Shown piece by piece: positions 46,216 to 57,800 of a DNA stretch of 64,000 nucleotides. Origin of the DNA: Prunus persica (taxonomy: Eukaryota > Streptophyta > Magnoliopsida > Rosales > Rosaceae); contig NC_034009.1 in the NCBI RefSeq assembly GCF_000346465.2, forward strand, positions 20,494,600 through 20,558,599. Reading direction: 5' to 3'. Every line of letters starts with the position of its first letter. The first letter of the stretch is position 1. A program made the position numbers and the translations under genes. Under the pieces are notes generated by a model. That model was not told the DNA's origin and ran no database searches. It saw only the letters and a list, made by a program, of their open reading frames with translations.

Positions 46216-47121
46216 TCATACACAGCCAATCCCTCTGCGTTTAGTCGGAAAAATGGAGAACAAGAAACTTGAGAAAAGGCCAACCACTAAAGGTAAATAT
46301 ATGACGAGTGAATACTCCAACTCTCTTGATTTAGGAAAGTAGCAGCCTTGCACTTCTGAGCTGCTAAAAGCAAAGATCAAGAACACAAACACCGACGCAA
46401 ACGCATGAATAAAGTCTTTTGGTTTGACGCGCAACTTCTTCAACTCCTGCCGAATGTCCTCGTTTTTATCAATCTCGTGATCGTCATCGTTCAAAACACG
46501 AAGACCCTCGGATGTGGCGACGCCGTAATAAACTTTGCCTTCCCATGGCAGGCTATCAGTGAAGGATGACACAAAACATATGACAGAACAAGCTAGTATG
46601 ACAAGTGCCACAAGGTACTTGTTGAACGTGTGGCATCGGCCGTTGTAGGAAATAGAAGGTGTGAGGGCTTGGAAGGCAAGAACTGTGCCAGTGGGTAAAA
46701 GGTTTGCAAGGTTTCCTGCAGTACTTAATTTTTGGTTCTTATTAATCTTCATTTTATCAACAGCTGGGTTTGACTGTGTTGTAGCATTAAGTTGCTGTTT
46801 CTGATCATCAGATGGTGCAGGGAGATCATGGTTTTGGTTTTCTGGCTTTGGTGGTGGTGGGTTTGGTGATGGTGTTAAGGAGTTTATGTGTAGCAAAATT
46901 GGCTTAACTACCTTGAGGTTTAAAATACCTTCATGCTGTGGTGGCGCTCTTGATGATTGTCCAATTTGCAACACAAACTGTTCAGGATTTGTTGCCATGG
47001 GGTTTGCTGGTGGTGGTGTTGATGATGAATTTGCTAGTTCTGAACCCAGCTCCGTGCTCGAGGAGCGCTGAAGGTGCGGTAGTGGTGGATGTATCTGCAG
47101 AACAAGAGGATGATCAGCCAT
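46216..47121 (-). CDS. DUF679 domain membrane protein (DMP family)
   Basis: An intact one-exon gene encodes 301 residues from the ATG at 47121. The first 130 residues are Pro/Ser/Asn-rich and look disordered. The DUF679 domain follows with the family signature NLANLLPTGTVLAFQALTPS, then FNKYLVALVILACSVICF, SSFTDS, KVYYGVAT and a cytosolic linker (LNDDDHEIDKNEDIRQ). Four membrane segments are visible (about residues 135-155, 168-187, 238-255 and 268-290). DMPs are plant endomembrane/tonoplast or plasma-membrane proteins; some members act in senescence-related membrane remodelling and in gamete fusion. The N-terminal extension is longer than in the members I know. I cannot assign a subgroup. 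A GA microsatellite lies 150 bp upstream. Confidence 0.9.
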   Translation of the reverse strand: MADHPLVLQIHPPLPHLQRSSSTELGSELANSSSTPPPANPMATNPEQFVLQIGQSSRAPPQHEGILNLKVVKPILLHINSLTPSPNPPPPKPENQNHDLPAPSDDQKQQLNATTQSNPAVDKMKINKNQKLSTAGNLANLLPTGTVLAFQALTPSISYNGRCHTFNKYLVALVILACSVICFVSSFTDSLPWEGKVYYGVATSEGLRVLNDDDHEIDKNEDIRQELKKLRVKPKDFIHAFASVFVFLIFAFSSSEVQGCYFPKSRELEYSLVIYLPLVVGLFSSFLFSIFPTKRRGIGCV

Positions 47122-47266
47122 GGGTTGAGTTTGATGGGTTTAATTGCTACTTGGAGGTATTTGTATAAATTAATTGATGGATTTGGAGAATTGCATGGGA
47201 ATGAATTGTGTGGGATATGATTTTAAGCTACACGTTGTGTATAAGTATATAGAGGCTACATAAAGT

Positions 47267-47271
<5 letters not shown>

Positions 47272-47307
<36 letters not shown>
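47272..47307. repeat. (GA)n microsatellite in the DMP 5' region
   Basis: 18 GA repeats about 150-190 bp upstream of the DMP start codon. GA runs near plant promoters can bind GAGA-type (BBR/BPC) factors; the role here is unknown. Confidence 0.95.
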
Positions 47308-47310
<3 letters not shown>

Positions 47311-47663
47311 GAGGGAATATTGTATGAGAACTATTTTTGTTTTTTTCTTCTTCTAATTTCCGTAATTTGTTTTGTTAAAAAAGAAAAAAAAATCTGCCAC
47401 AAAAGATTATTTATTTGGTTTATATGATATATCATTATACTGGCGGGGCACCAAGTAGTTGGAAATGAAAGATCTCTTAGCTTGAGAAATCCGAATGCAT
47501 ATCTCTTAAGCTAGTGGCAAAGTTATTCTCAGTAGTGTTCACTGTAATTTATTCCCACCTCAGAAAAGAAGCAAGTTTCCAACTTAGAGAAGTATCAACA
47601 ACAACTTTATAAAATTGGCATAAAGTTACTGTAGACTGTAGTTAAAGATATATATATATATAT

Positions 47664-47746
47664 TGATAGGAGCATATTTATGCGACTTTGCAATCTTATT
47701 TCTTTGCATTTACTTAGTTAATTTTGTTATAAAATGATTTGGAATA
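47664..47746 (+). repeat. Start of a gypsy-type LTR
   Basis: TGATAGGAGCATATTTATGC is a common opening of plant gypsy LTRs. The presumed end of the same LTR type appears at 59697-60417, suggesting that what lies between was inserted later. The two parts cannot be joined with certainty. Confidence 0.45.
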
Positions 47747-48297
47747 TGTACGAATATTGAGCTGCACGTAAAGTAGATGAGACACAGCATTTAACGAGGT
47801 TCGGCTATGCCTACGTCCTCGGAGAGCAGCAGCAGTAACTTTTCACTATATAAAATAATATGGCTACAACTTTAGTGTTTACAACATGTGTGGCTCACTG
47901 AATTTTCTCTCTAGGAGAATTTCTCTCTGCTCTCTCTTTCCTCTTTCTTCCTTCTCTTCCTCTTGTCTCTTTCCTTTTCTCTCTTTCCTCTTCTCTCTTT
48001 CCTCTTCTCTCTTTTCCTTCTTTCTTTCCTCTCTTCTCTTTCCTCTCTTTGTTTCTTTTCGTTTCCCTTTCTCTTCTTTTCTCTTTTCCCTTCTTTCTTT
48101 CCTCTCTTTGTCTTCTCTTCTATCTTTCTCTTGGTCACACTGCAAAGGCAAGATAATGCCTTATTTATAGGCAGAGAAAATGATGCCCGTGAGTGTGCAT
48201 GTGATAAGCTTCCAAAATATTTTGCTTAATTTCTTTGTGGGCCCCATACATGTGGGCTCCACATGTTTATTCTTTACAACACTCCCCCTTGGAGACC
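47747..48297 (-). repeat. Minus-strand LTR (about 535 bp) with polypurine tract
   Basis: Read on the minus strand, the purine tract CCAAGGGGGAG (48297-48282) precedes TGTTGTAAAGAATAAAC at 48281, and the LTR ends near 47747. It contains CTATAAATAAGG (about 48160) and, on the plus strand, TTTAACGAGGTTCGGC, a phrase common in plant copia LTRs. A 200-bp pyrimidine-rich stretch (47925-48140) gives only low-complexity frames. It appears to be the 3' LTR of a lost copia element. Confidence 0.6.
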
Positions 48298-48539
48298 ACA
48301 TGTCCCTAGATTGGTTGCCTCATTAAAACCTTGCTTGGAGGATACCTAGTAAGGTAGAGAACTGATGGAAGGAAGAAAGAAGAGTACAACAATTTGTATA
48401 GCATACTTCTGGATGCTCCCCCTGATTAAACTTTCTTTCTTGGCCTTGTATTTTATCAAATTAGAAAACAAAAACCATGGTTCAGAAAAATTAAATCTGC
48501 AATCAAACATTCACAGAGAAAGAAAGAAGGGTTTTGGAT
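48298..48539 (-). other. Probable residual internal sequence of the minus-strand LTR element
   Basis: The sequence next to the polypurine tract includes TCATTAAAACCTTGCTTGGA and GATGCTCCCCCTGATTAAAC, typical of non-coding copia DNA near the 3' LTR. ACGTCG-rich CACTA sequence starts at about 48548. Confidence 0.4.
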
Positions 48540-49625
48540 CCTTATATAGACGACGGTATATTACGACTGACGTCGTGTGAACATCAATACCACGACGTTA
48601 TATAAATATTTCGTCGTGTATAGTTAATTATCACGTCGTTTATAGTTAATTATTTCGTCGTTGTTTAATTACCTTGGTTTTAAACATTTATTACGTCTGA
48701 GATTATTTCATTGCGTCGTTTAAAATCATATCATACGTCGTATTTTATTAATAACTGTCGTTTGTGTTCTTAATCTTTTCCTGAAATATTTTCACTTGCA
48801 GTTTTGTCTGTAAAAATAGTTTCTCACCAAGACCAAAATAAGGATTCTGGCTCCAAGAAAAATGGAGGTAAGGACCTTGGAATGGTACCTCCTCAAGTGA
48901 AGCCTTCGAAGAAGATGAAGTTTGCTTCATCATCTGCTGAGACAGAACGAACCAGCACGACAACAATCTCTGATGATTCAAAGTCTGGTCGAGGTATGAG
49001 CACAATGCCTCGTGTTGTGAAGAGAAAACTTCAGAAACTGAGGCCAATTGTTGAGTACAATAAAAGGGGGAAAGGAATTGGCCAAGCACATAGTGAGATG
49101 CAGTCCTACATTGGTGTGTTGGCACGCTCCAGAGTTCCACTTGTGGACATGAAATGGGCTCAAATCCCTAAGGATATAAAGGAGCAGATTTGGGAAGCAG
49201 TTGACCTTGCTTTTGTGGTAGGTCAAGGGGGCAAGAGCTCTGTATTAGCTTCTGCTGCCAAGAAATGGAAGGATTTCAAGTCTACACTAACGAGGCAATA
49301 TATCCTTCCATACACCAATGACAGGGAGAGATTAAGCCAACCCCCTGAAACATATAAATTCATAGAGAAAGCACAATGGGATGCCTTTGTAGCTTCAAGG
49401 TTATCCAAAGATTTTGAGTTTGTGCATTCTCAACATGCACAGATTAGGGAGAAACTCGAGTACAATCATCAATTGTCTCGAAAAGGATATGCTGGTTTGG
49501 AGGATCAATTGGAGGAAACCATGCCTGGGGTAGAAATTGATCGATCTACCTTATGGAAGAGAGCTAGACAGGACAAACATGGTAACATCCCTGATCCAAA
49601 GGTGGCAGAGAAAGCAAAATTAATT

Positions 49626-50106
49626 GTAAGCCTACTCACTCTGTTTTAAATTTTTATTAAACTGTGAATAATTCTTATTACGTCTTATGTTATATTTTGC
49701 GTCGTGTGAATGATATTACCACGTTGACATATTTTAAAAAACGTCGTTAAAGGTCTAAATCAGGAATCACAACTCTGTTTTCTGTAATTATAGCATAAGA
49801 TGTCGGTGGTTCATTTTCGCGTCGTCTGTAGTAAATTACTACGTCGAAATGTTTTAAACTACGTCGTTAAAGGTGTGAATATTGAATCATCCCTCTGTTA
49901 TCTGTAAATAAAGCATAAGACGTCGGTGGTTTATTAATTTCGTCGTTTTAAAAAGAGAACCACGTCGGTATAACTACCGTCGTGATAAATTATAATAACG
50001 TCGATTTATATGTTATTGCATCGTGTGAAATTATATAATACATCGTTTGTATATAAATAATCGTCGTGTGTTTTTGTTCTTACTTTTTTATATATCTTTG
50101 TTTTAG
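49626..50106 (+). repeat. CGTCG-motif-filled intron 1 of CACTA gene 1
   Basis: Within 481 bp, variants such as ACGTCGTTAAAGGT, TTCGTCGT, CACGTCGGT and CCGTCGTG recur about every 20-40 bases. Two sub-units (AAAGGTCTAAATCAGGAATCA and AAAGGTGTGAATATTGAATCA) show local tandem duplication. The other introns of the gene (50584-50783, 50871-51108, 51333-51709, 51880-52114 and 52395-52563) are filled likewise. Confidence 0.9.
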
Positions 50107-51332
50107 GATGAATTGCAAAAACAAGTCTCGGAAGGCAAAGTCACTGTTTCTGGCAGCAATGATGTGCTGACCATGGCTTTGGGCCCCGAGCATCCAGGCA
50201 GAGTCAGAGGAGTAGGTGCTGGGATCTCACCAAGGTAATATTTCAATTTACCCAAACCACAGAGAGTGAGCTTTGACGACCGTTTGAAGGACAGTTTAAG
50301 AGTTCTCCTTCAAGAAGAGACTAAAAAGATGGAGGCTAAGGCAAGGGAAGAGGCTTTAAGGATGAAGGCTAGAACGAAACAATTGGTAGAGGCTGAGAGG
50401 GAGCATTTCCTGAGTCAGCTTTCCCAATTAATTCCCAATTTTGATCCAAGCATGCTTAAACCCAGAATTAGCCAAAGTCCCAAAAATCCAATGTGTGACA
50501 AAGCAAGCTGCTCTGGAGGTGATGTGAGATCCCAGCATTTTGAGGATGATACTGCCAAAAATGGGAAACATCAGGAAGAAAAGGTAACATATCTGAACTT
50601 TGAATTCTCTCTTTTTTTAAAAACCATTAGACGTCGTTATTATTAATAAAACCGTCGTTTGAAATACATACCACGACGATTTTAAACATAAACCGTCGTT
50701 TGTATTTCAATACCACGTCGTATTTAGTTTACTTATTTTACACACCATTAAACGTCGTTATTTTAAAACTTTGTGGTTTTTAGACGACGGAGTTAGTCAT
50801 TCCCGACGTAATAGATGAAGGGAAGACAGAAGAAAAACATGATGAAAAGGAGAAAGAAGATGACGACCAGGTATGTTCACATAACTTTGCCTTTTTTATT
50901 TGTTTTTCAAAATTCCAGACGTCGATATTTTTCTTTGAACCGTCGTTTGTTTACAACTTAGACGGCGGAATTTTTTTTAAGACGTAATAAATTATTCACC
51001 ACGACGGTTTCTTCAGACGACGTTTAAATTGTTTTCAGACGACGTTTTATTCCTTAAACCGTCGTTTTTATTGAATTACCACGTCATTTTTTTTATTTCT
51101 TTAAACAGGTTATTAAAGTTGTTGATTATTCAAATATGGAGGCGCCATCTTCTTTAAATTCCCTTTGTCGTTATGTGGAAACGACACTCGTGCCTCAGGA
51201 TAAGACCCTGCACTTTACAATTGATAAGGAGGTGTTTGGTCTAGAGCGCGATACCTTCCTCCTGCCTGAAGATATTACACAATTTGCAGGCATGGAAGAA
51301 ATAGGAGCCACTGTCATTGCTGTATATATGAG

Positions 51333-51709
51333 GTTTGTCATTCTAAAATAATAAGTCGTTGGTGTATTTATTGCGTCGTCTTAACCAACTAACCACGTCG
51401 TTAGTATATCATAACGTCGTTGTCTATTTCAGTACGTCGTGTGAAATTTTATAATACGTCATTTTGTTATACATAACCGTCGTGTTTTTTTGTATATATG
51501 AGGTTTGTCATTCTAAAATAATACGTCGTTGGTTTATTTATTGCGTCGTCTTAACTAACTAACCACGTCGTTAGTATTTACCACCGTCGTTTTTATTGAA
51601 TTACCACGTCATTTTTTTTATTTCTTTAAACAGGTTATTAAAGTTGTTGATTATTCAACCGTCGTGTGTTTTTTTGTGCTGACTTGTTTATATTATTTTA
51701 TATATTTAG
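51333..51709 (+). repeat. Intron 4 of CACTA gene 1 with two internal duplications
   Basis: The phrase TGTATATATGAGGTTTGTCA, which spans the end of the preceding exon and the donor site, occurs at 51321 and again at about 51492. A 75-bp block covering the end of intron 3 and the first 26 bases of exon 4 (about 51059-51134) is repeated at about 51585-51660. The intron therefore holds decoy splice sites. Confidence 0.85.
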
Positions 51710-52659
51710 GCACTTGCACGATGTTTTGAAAAGAGCTTTACACTCGTTATGGTTGGCTTTATCGACCCTGCTACAGTTAGTGCCAGCTCTGGCACAATAG
51801 CTGACAGATCACGCCTACTGGCAGCTCGACTTCAGAAGACTGACGGTGAACAGATTTTCCTGATGCCTTACAATCCAGGGTTAGTCTCCTTAACAGGATT
51901 TTGTTTTTATGATTTTCAATAAATTACAGCGTATAAACTAACCACGTCGGTGTTTTATTTTATTGAGTCGTTTGAAACTACTAACCACGTCGGTAGTTAT
52001 TTATCGTCGTGATAAATGTAAAATGTCGTCGACTGCTACTTTATTTCGTCGTGTGAAATATTATAATACGTCGTTATTGTAAATAACCATCGTTTTTATA
52101 TTAATTTTGTGCAGCTGTCATTGGATCTTGCTGATTGTAAGAGCTAAGAGAGAAACCGTCTATTTTCTGGATCCTCTGCCAGGAAATCGTGTGGTCGATG
52201 AAGAGGCCAAAAACATTGTGAACAGTGCTATAAAAATGTATAATTCTCACATAGCCAGACCAGGCCGTAAGGCAGTCATTTGGAAAACTCTGTCAGGCAC
52301 ACCAAAGCAACCCAGCAATGTCGAATGCGGGTATTATGTGATGCGCTTCATGAGGGACATCATCATGGATCCTTCCTTGGGGTTTGAGAAGAAGGTAAGA
52401 AGAAATTACCTTCATACATTTTACGTCGTTTTTTGTATTATCAACGACGGCCATGTAAAATTACCGTCGTTGAATAGATATAGTACGTCGGTTATGAAAA
52501 ATATCGTCGTCTGTGATTGAATTTCTTTTTATTTATAAACCCTAATAGTCATTGTTTATGCAGTATGCCAAGGGAAAACAGGAAGCGCCATACCCCCAAG
52601 AAGCAATTGATGAAGTCCGGAATGAATGGTCAGAGTTTGTTTGCCTTCACCTGGAATAG

Positions 52660-54039
52660 GGGAATTATTGAACACTTGATATGTATGTATAATGTACAAA
52701 TTTTGTCTATAATATATAATGTAAAAATTTGTTGAGGTTTTCTTAAATTTAAAAAAAAAAAAAAACATACAAATTGCGTAATCGACGTGTAATACTTTTC
52801 CAACGAGGTAATAAAGTCAAAAGCCGTCGTTTTTTGTTGTTTCGTTTTAACCAAATCTGACGTAAAAGGATATTTAGACGACGTTCTTTGAACAATTGAG
52901 TCGTTTATGGTTTACAACGTCTTCAATTTCTTAAGGGTTCAGGGTAGTACTTTGTAACGACAGCGGTTAAGTCGTGGAATATATATTTTACGTCGGATAG
53001 TTAAATATCCGCCATGGTTTCTCATTTAAACTGCATCATTTCAGCAACTTAGTCGTCTATTACAATTTACAACGTCTAAAATTTATTAACACCGACGTGG
53101 TTTGTTGTTGTGATAAGAATATTTTATTATTTTTATATCAAAATATTCAAAATAAATCTAAAATAAATCAGAAAAATGCAAAGTCAACTCCTATGAAGTC
53201 ATTGATATATTTTCTTCCCCCCAAACCTTGAAAAAATTCATTTTGAATAACAAAAATTTAAAATGACCATCCAAAACAAAATTGTTTTGATGAGTCATAA
53301 AATCACTTCTAGTTTTATGGTTTAGGGTTTAGAGATTAGGGTTGTTATTTATTGGGGTTTATTTTTAAAATATAATTTTTGGGTAGTATAGGGTATATAT
53401 TAGGCTGTAAAACCATAAACCCTTTTATAAACTTAATTTTTAAAATTATATAATTTAGTTTTAAGGGTTTAGGATATTAATTATTAACGACGGTGGTTGA
53501 GTCGTGGAATACATATGTTACGTCGTGCAGTAAAATATCCGACATGGTTTCCACTTTAAACGACGTCATTTTAATATGTAAGTCGTCTATTATAATTTAC
53601 AACGTTTTCAATTTCTTAACTTCGACGTGGTTTTTCAGTCGTCTTTATATCAAAATATTCAAAATAAATTTAAAATTAATCCGAAAAATGAACGTCAAAA
53701 TAAACGGCGTTACGTTCAGTGTTTTCGTCGTGGAATATTACATTTACGTCGGTTCTTGTAGAACTTTCGCCATGGTTTTTCTTTCGACGTTTTAAAGAGC
53801 GCGCGCTCTAAAAATTTTCGCGCGCCCTAAATTTTTTTATATTTGGCTCTTATTCTTATACTTCTAACCCTGAACCCTAAAATTTTCAGATTTCGCGCAA
53901 CATAACATTCGCTCTCTCACTTCTGCTCTAATTAAAAGTTGCACTCTCCAGGCTCCGTCGAATCTGTGAGCTCGTCCAACCTGTAAGTACAAACCCTATC
54001 TTCCCCTTGTAAATTCATTGAATGATATTAGGTTGTTTT
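52660..54039 (+). other. CACTA spacer between genes 1 and 2
   Basis: Non-coding DNA with further CGTCG motifs and a near-duplicated pair of blocks (about 52940-53160 and 53480-53670), both containing GTCGTGGAATA, CGCCATGG or GACATGG, and TATCAAAATATTCAAAATAA. Positions 53320-53465 contain loose GGTTTAGGGTTTAGAG phrases. The start of the TNP2 transcript probably lies near 53900. Confidence 0.6.
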
Positions 54040-54547
54040 GTTAAAGGGTTTTAGGTATATGCTTTGTGATCTGTTAATAATGTGCTTATAGGTATGGGTT
54101 CATGGATTTTCTGTTTAATGGGTTCATGGATTTTCTATTTAATGGGTTCATGGATTACATTATCTGTTATGTTGAATTGGGAATGATTTTAATTTTGTCG
54201 GATCTTTTAATCACCCTATGTTATGTTGAATTGGGAATGGATTTATTGTTTTCATGCTTGGTTTCATGTATATGTTGGTTTCTTGCTTGTTTTGTTAAAG
54301 GGTTTTAGGTATATGCTTTGCGATCTGTTAATAATGTGCTTATAGGTATGGGTTCATGGATTTTCTGTTTAATGGGTTCATGGATTTTATGTTTAATGGG
54401 TTCATGGATTACATTATCTGTTATGTTGAATTGGGAATGGTTTTAATTTTGTCGGATCTTTTAATCACCCTATGTTATGTTGAATTGGGAATAGATTTAT
54501 TGTTTTCATGCTTGGTTTCATGTATATGTTGGTTTCTTGCTTGGTTT
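54040..54547 (+). repeat. 254-bp tandem duplication in the TNP2 5' leader
   Basis: Two head-to-tail copies begin AAAGGGTTTTAGGTATATGC (about 54043 and 54297). Each contains two or three runs of ATGGGTTCATGGATTTT and a short frame rich in MDFLFNG. They lie upstream of the TNP2 start, probably in a 5' UTR or leader intron. Confidence 0.9.
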
Positions 54548-54891
54548 CATATATATGTTGTGTTCTTAATGGGTTTTGGGTTCTTGAAAATAAACTGAGA
54601 CACGACGCCTTTTTAGGCATACGACGACGATTACACGACGGTTTATGAAAAAACCGTCGTTGTATTACTTATACACGACGGTTTTTTCATAAACCGTCGT
54701 TTGTATTACTTATATTAGACGACGTCTGTTGAAAATCCGTCGTCTATATATGCCAAATACGTCTGTTTTTGTTTAAAACCCGTCGTCTCTGTTGTGTATT
54801 ACTTGCTATTAGATCTTTGTATAATCTGCTATAGTGATGGTCATTGCCTGTATTTTCACTTTATTATAGATAATAGGTTATAGTGTCGGAG

Positions 54892-57800
54892 ATGGATAAG
54901 TCATGGATGCACTCGGATAGAAGATCGAAGGCATATGAGTTTGGGGTGGAAGCATTTTTGAACTTTGCTGTAGAAAATCTTCTAACTACAACACATATCC
55001 GTTGTCCATGTGTTAAATGTGTTAATTTGAAGTTGTTTGGGGTTGGAATTATAAGGGATCACTTATACTTTAATGGAATTGACCAAAGCTATAAGAATTG
55101 GACATTTCACGGAGAACCTTGGGAAGCAACTACTAATGCTAGTAGAAATGTTGAAGAAGATGATGGCTATAGTAGGTACAGTTTTGTGTCTGAAGAAATT
55201 GATATGGATGATAATGATTTTGGTGATTTTGGTTCCGATCCGTATGAGTTTGCCAATGTGATTGGGGATGGAGATCAACCAGTGTACCCTAGTTGTAGAA
55301 AGTACACGAAGTTATCGGCATTAGTGAAGTTGTATAATTTGAAGGCAAAACATGGGATGAGTGATGTCTGTTTTACAGAATTATTGATACTTCAAGGCGA
55401 TTTGCTTCCAGAAGGAAATACAATACCAACCTCTATGTATGAGGCTAAAAAGACTTTGTGTGCATTGGGGCTGAGTTATGAGAAAATGCACGCATGCCCC
55501 AATGATTGCATCTTGTATAGGAAGGAGTATGAGGATTCAACTAATTGTCCTACTTGTGGTATCTCAAGGTGGAAGGAAGGCAAAGATTCAATCTTGAAAG
55601 AGGGTGTGCCAGCGAAGGTGGTGTGGTATTTTCCTCCAATTCCAAGGTTTAAAAGGATGTTTCAATCACATGAGACAGCTAAGAGTTTGACTTGGCATGC
55701 TGCTAGAAAATCAATTGACAGTCAGATGTCTCATCCGGCGGATTCCCCGTCTTGGAAACTTCTTGATGATAAATGGCCTGAGTTTGGTAATGAGCCGAGA
55801 AACTTGAGATTGGCTCTTTCATCTGATGGATTCAATCCCCACAGTTCTCTAAGTAGCAGATATAGTTGTTGGCCGGTTATCTTAGTTACATATAATCTCT
55901 CTTTATGGCTGTGCATGAAACGAAAGTTCATGATGTTAACCTTATTGATTTCCGGTCCTAAACAACCCGGAAATGATATAGACGTCTACTTGGAGCCTTT
56001 GATTGATGATTTAAAATCTTTGTGGGATGGGATTAGAGGAGTGTATGATGCACATAATGGAGAATACTTTACACTCAGAGCTGCATTAATGTGGACAATT
56101 AATGATTTCCCCGCCTATGGAAACTTATCTGGTTGTGTTGTTAAAGGATATAAAGCTTGTCCAATATGCGGCAATGATACACCTAGTGACAGGTTGAAAA
56201 ATGGCCACAAAATTTGTTACATTGGGCATAGAAAATAGTTACCAATCAATCATCCATATAGGAGGCAACGTGCAGCTTTTAATGGGAAACCTGAATATGG
56301 CATACCTCCCGAGCCATTAACCGGAGAAGAAGTGCTGCATATGGTTGAAAATGGTGACAGAGTTTGTTGGAAGAAGAAATCAATATTCTTTGATCTCGAG
56401 TATTGGAAATACCTTCCTGTGAGGCATGCCCTAGATGTTATGCACATTGAGAAGAATGTTTGCGATAGTATTATTGGTACATTGCTGGAGATCCCTGGAA
56501 AAAATAAAGATGGGATTGCTGCTCGATTAGATTTATTGAACATGGGGGTCAAAACTGATTTGCAACCCGAGTATGGAGAAAGACGTACTCGTTTGCCTCC
56601 TGGGCCTTGGAATTTGTCAAGAGCAGAGAAGAGAGAGGTTTGCAATTCTTTCTATGGTATGAAGGTCCCTGAAGGTTATTCTTCAAATATTAAAAATCTT
56701 GTATCTTTACAAGATTCAAGACTTCTTGGCCTTAAATCACATGATTGTCATACCTTAATGCAACAATTGCTCCCTGTGGCAATTCGTTCTGTTTTGGAGA
56801 AGCTTGCAAGGTATGCAATAACTCGTTTGTGCTTCTTCTTCAATGCTATATGTGCAAAGACTGTTGATGTTTCCAAGCTAGATAAGTTGGAAGAAGATGT
56901 AGTAGTTACTCTGTGTTTGCTTGAGAAGTACTTTCCCCCTTCATTCTTTGATATCATGGTTCATCTAGTAGTACATCTTGTCAGAGAAGTTCGTCTATGT
57001 GGGCCAGTATATTTTAGGTGGATGTATCCGTTTGAAAGATATATGAAAGTGCTGAAGGGGTATGTTCAAAATCGTACTCGTCCCGAAGGTTGCATTGCTG
57101 AGCGGTATATAGCTGAAGAAGCGGTAGAGTTTTGTACTCAGCATTTATCTGATGTTAGTACAGTTGGAGTGCCTTCAAGCCAAAAGATGGGACTTTCAAA
57201 GCCATTATCAGGTTGCACAGTGAGCGTAGTTGATCAGGACCTGTTGAATCAAGCACATCTATATGTCTTGGAGAATACGGAGGAAGTCCTGCCTTATATC
57301 GAGTACGTATGAGTTTTATTCTTTAACTTATGGATTTTAAATTATTTCTTATGTTTATCTTCTATATTTGGGACCGTAATGCTTGAATTTTTCGTGTCAT
57401 GTAGGCAACATATGATCCACATCAAGACTGCTTATCCAAAATTTAGAAAGAGAACAAAGTGGCTGCAGGATAAGCACAATAGCACTTTCATTCAATGGCT
57501 ACGCTTCAAGGTATATGTTGTTGAATAACATATTTCTCTTTTAATTTTCTTCTTATTTCTATGTTAGATTGAATTAAGATATATGATTAATTTGCAGGTT
57601 CAAAGTGAACTTGAGGAAGACAATCATGGCGTATCAGAAAATTTAAGGTGGCTAGCAGCTGGTCCAAACATGGCAGTGCCATTATATAGGAGCTATCTTA
57701 TTAAAGGTATTAAATTCAATATCAAGGCACAAGATGATGTGCGGACAACTCAAAATAGTGGAGTTTATTTACTTGCACATACCATGCAAGTTGCTAGTGC

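Larger units (their letters stand above)
48802..52659 (+). pseudogene. CACTA gene 1: Transposase_24-like domain, coiled coil and C48 peptidase
   Basis: Visible exons are 48802-49625, 50107-50583, 50784-50870, 51109-51332, 51710-51879, 52115-52394 and 52564-52659. Exon 1 has a basic N-terminus (KRKLQKLRPIVEYNKRGKG) and a Transposase_24-type segment (FKSTLTRQYILPYTNDRERL). Next come LGPEHPGRVRGVG and a Lys/Glu coiled coil (SLRVLLQEETKKMEAKAREE). The C-terminus is a C48 peptidase with His in GCHWILLIVRAK, Asp in VYFLDPLPGN, and Gln and Cys in KQPSNVECGYYVMRF. The first visible exon follows a splice acceptor and has no ATG, so upstream coding sequence is missing. A TAA at 50236-50238 and a one-base loss near 51738 break it. 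Confidence 0.85.

Noticed and set aside
47879..48229. Frames rich in Glu/Lys/Arg (minus) or Ser/Phe/Leu (plus)
   Set aside because: They come from the pyrimidine-rich stretch inside an LTR and are mirror images of one low-complexity tract.
50236..50263. A 28-bp intron in CACTA gene 1 that would remove the TAA stop
   Set aside because: The sequence after the TAA continues in the same frame with family-like residues (YFNLPKPQRVSFDD), and 28 bp is too short for a plant intron. A nonsense change is the better explanation.
53310..53360. Telomere-like phrases (GGTTTAGGGTTTAGAG)
   Set aside because: Only two or three imperfect units occur within AT-rich transposon spacer, so it is not an interstitial telomeric array.
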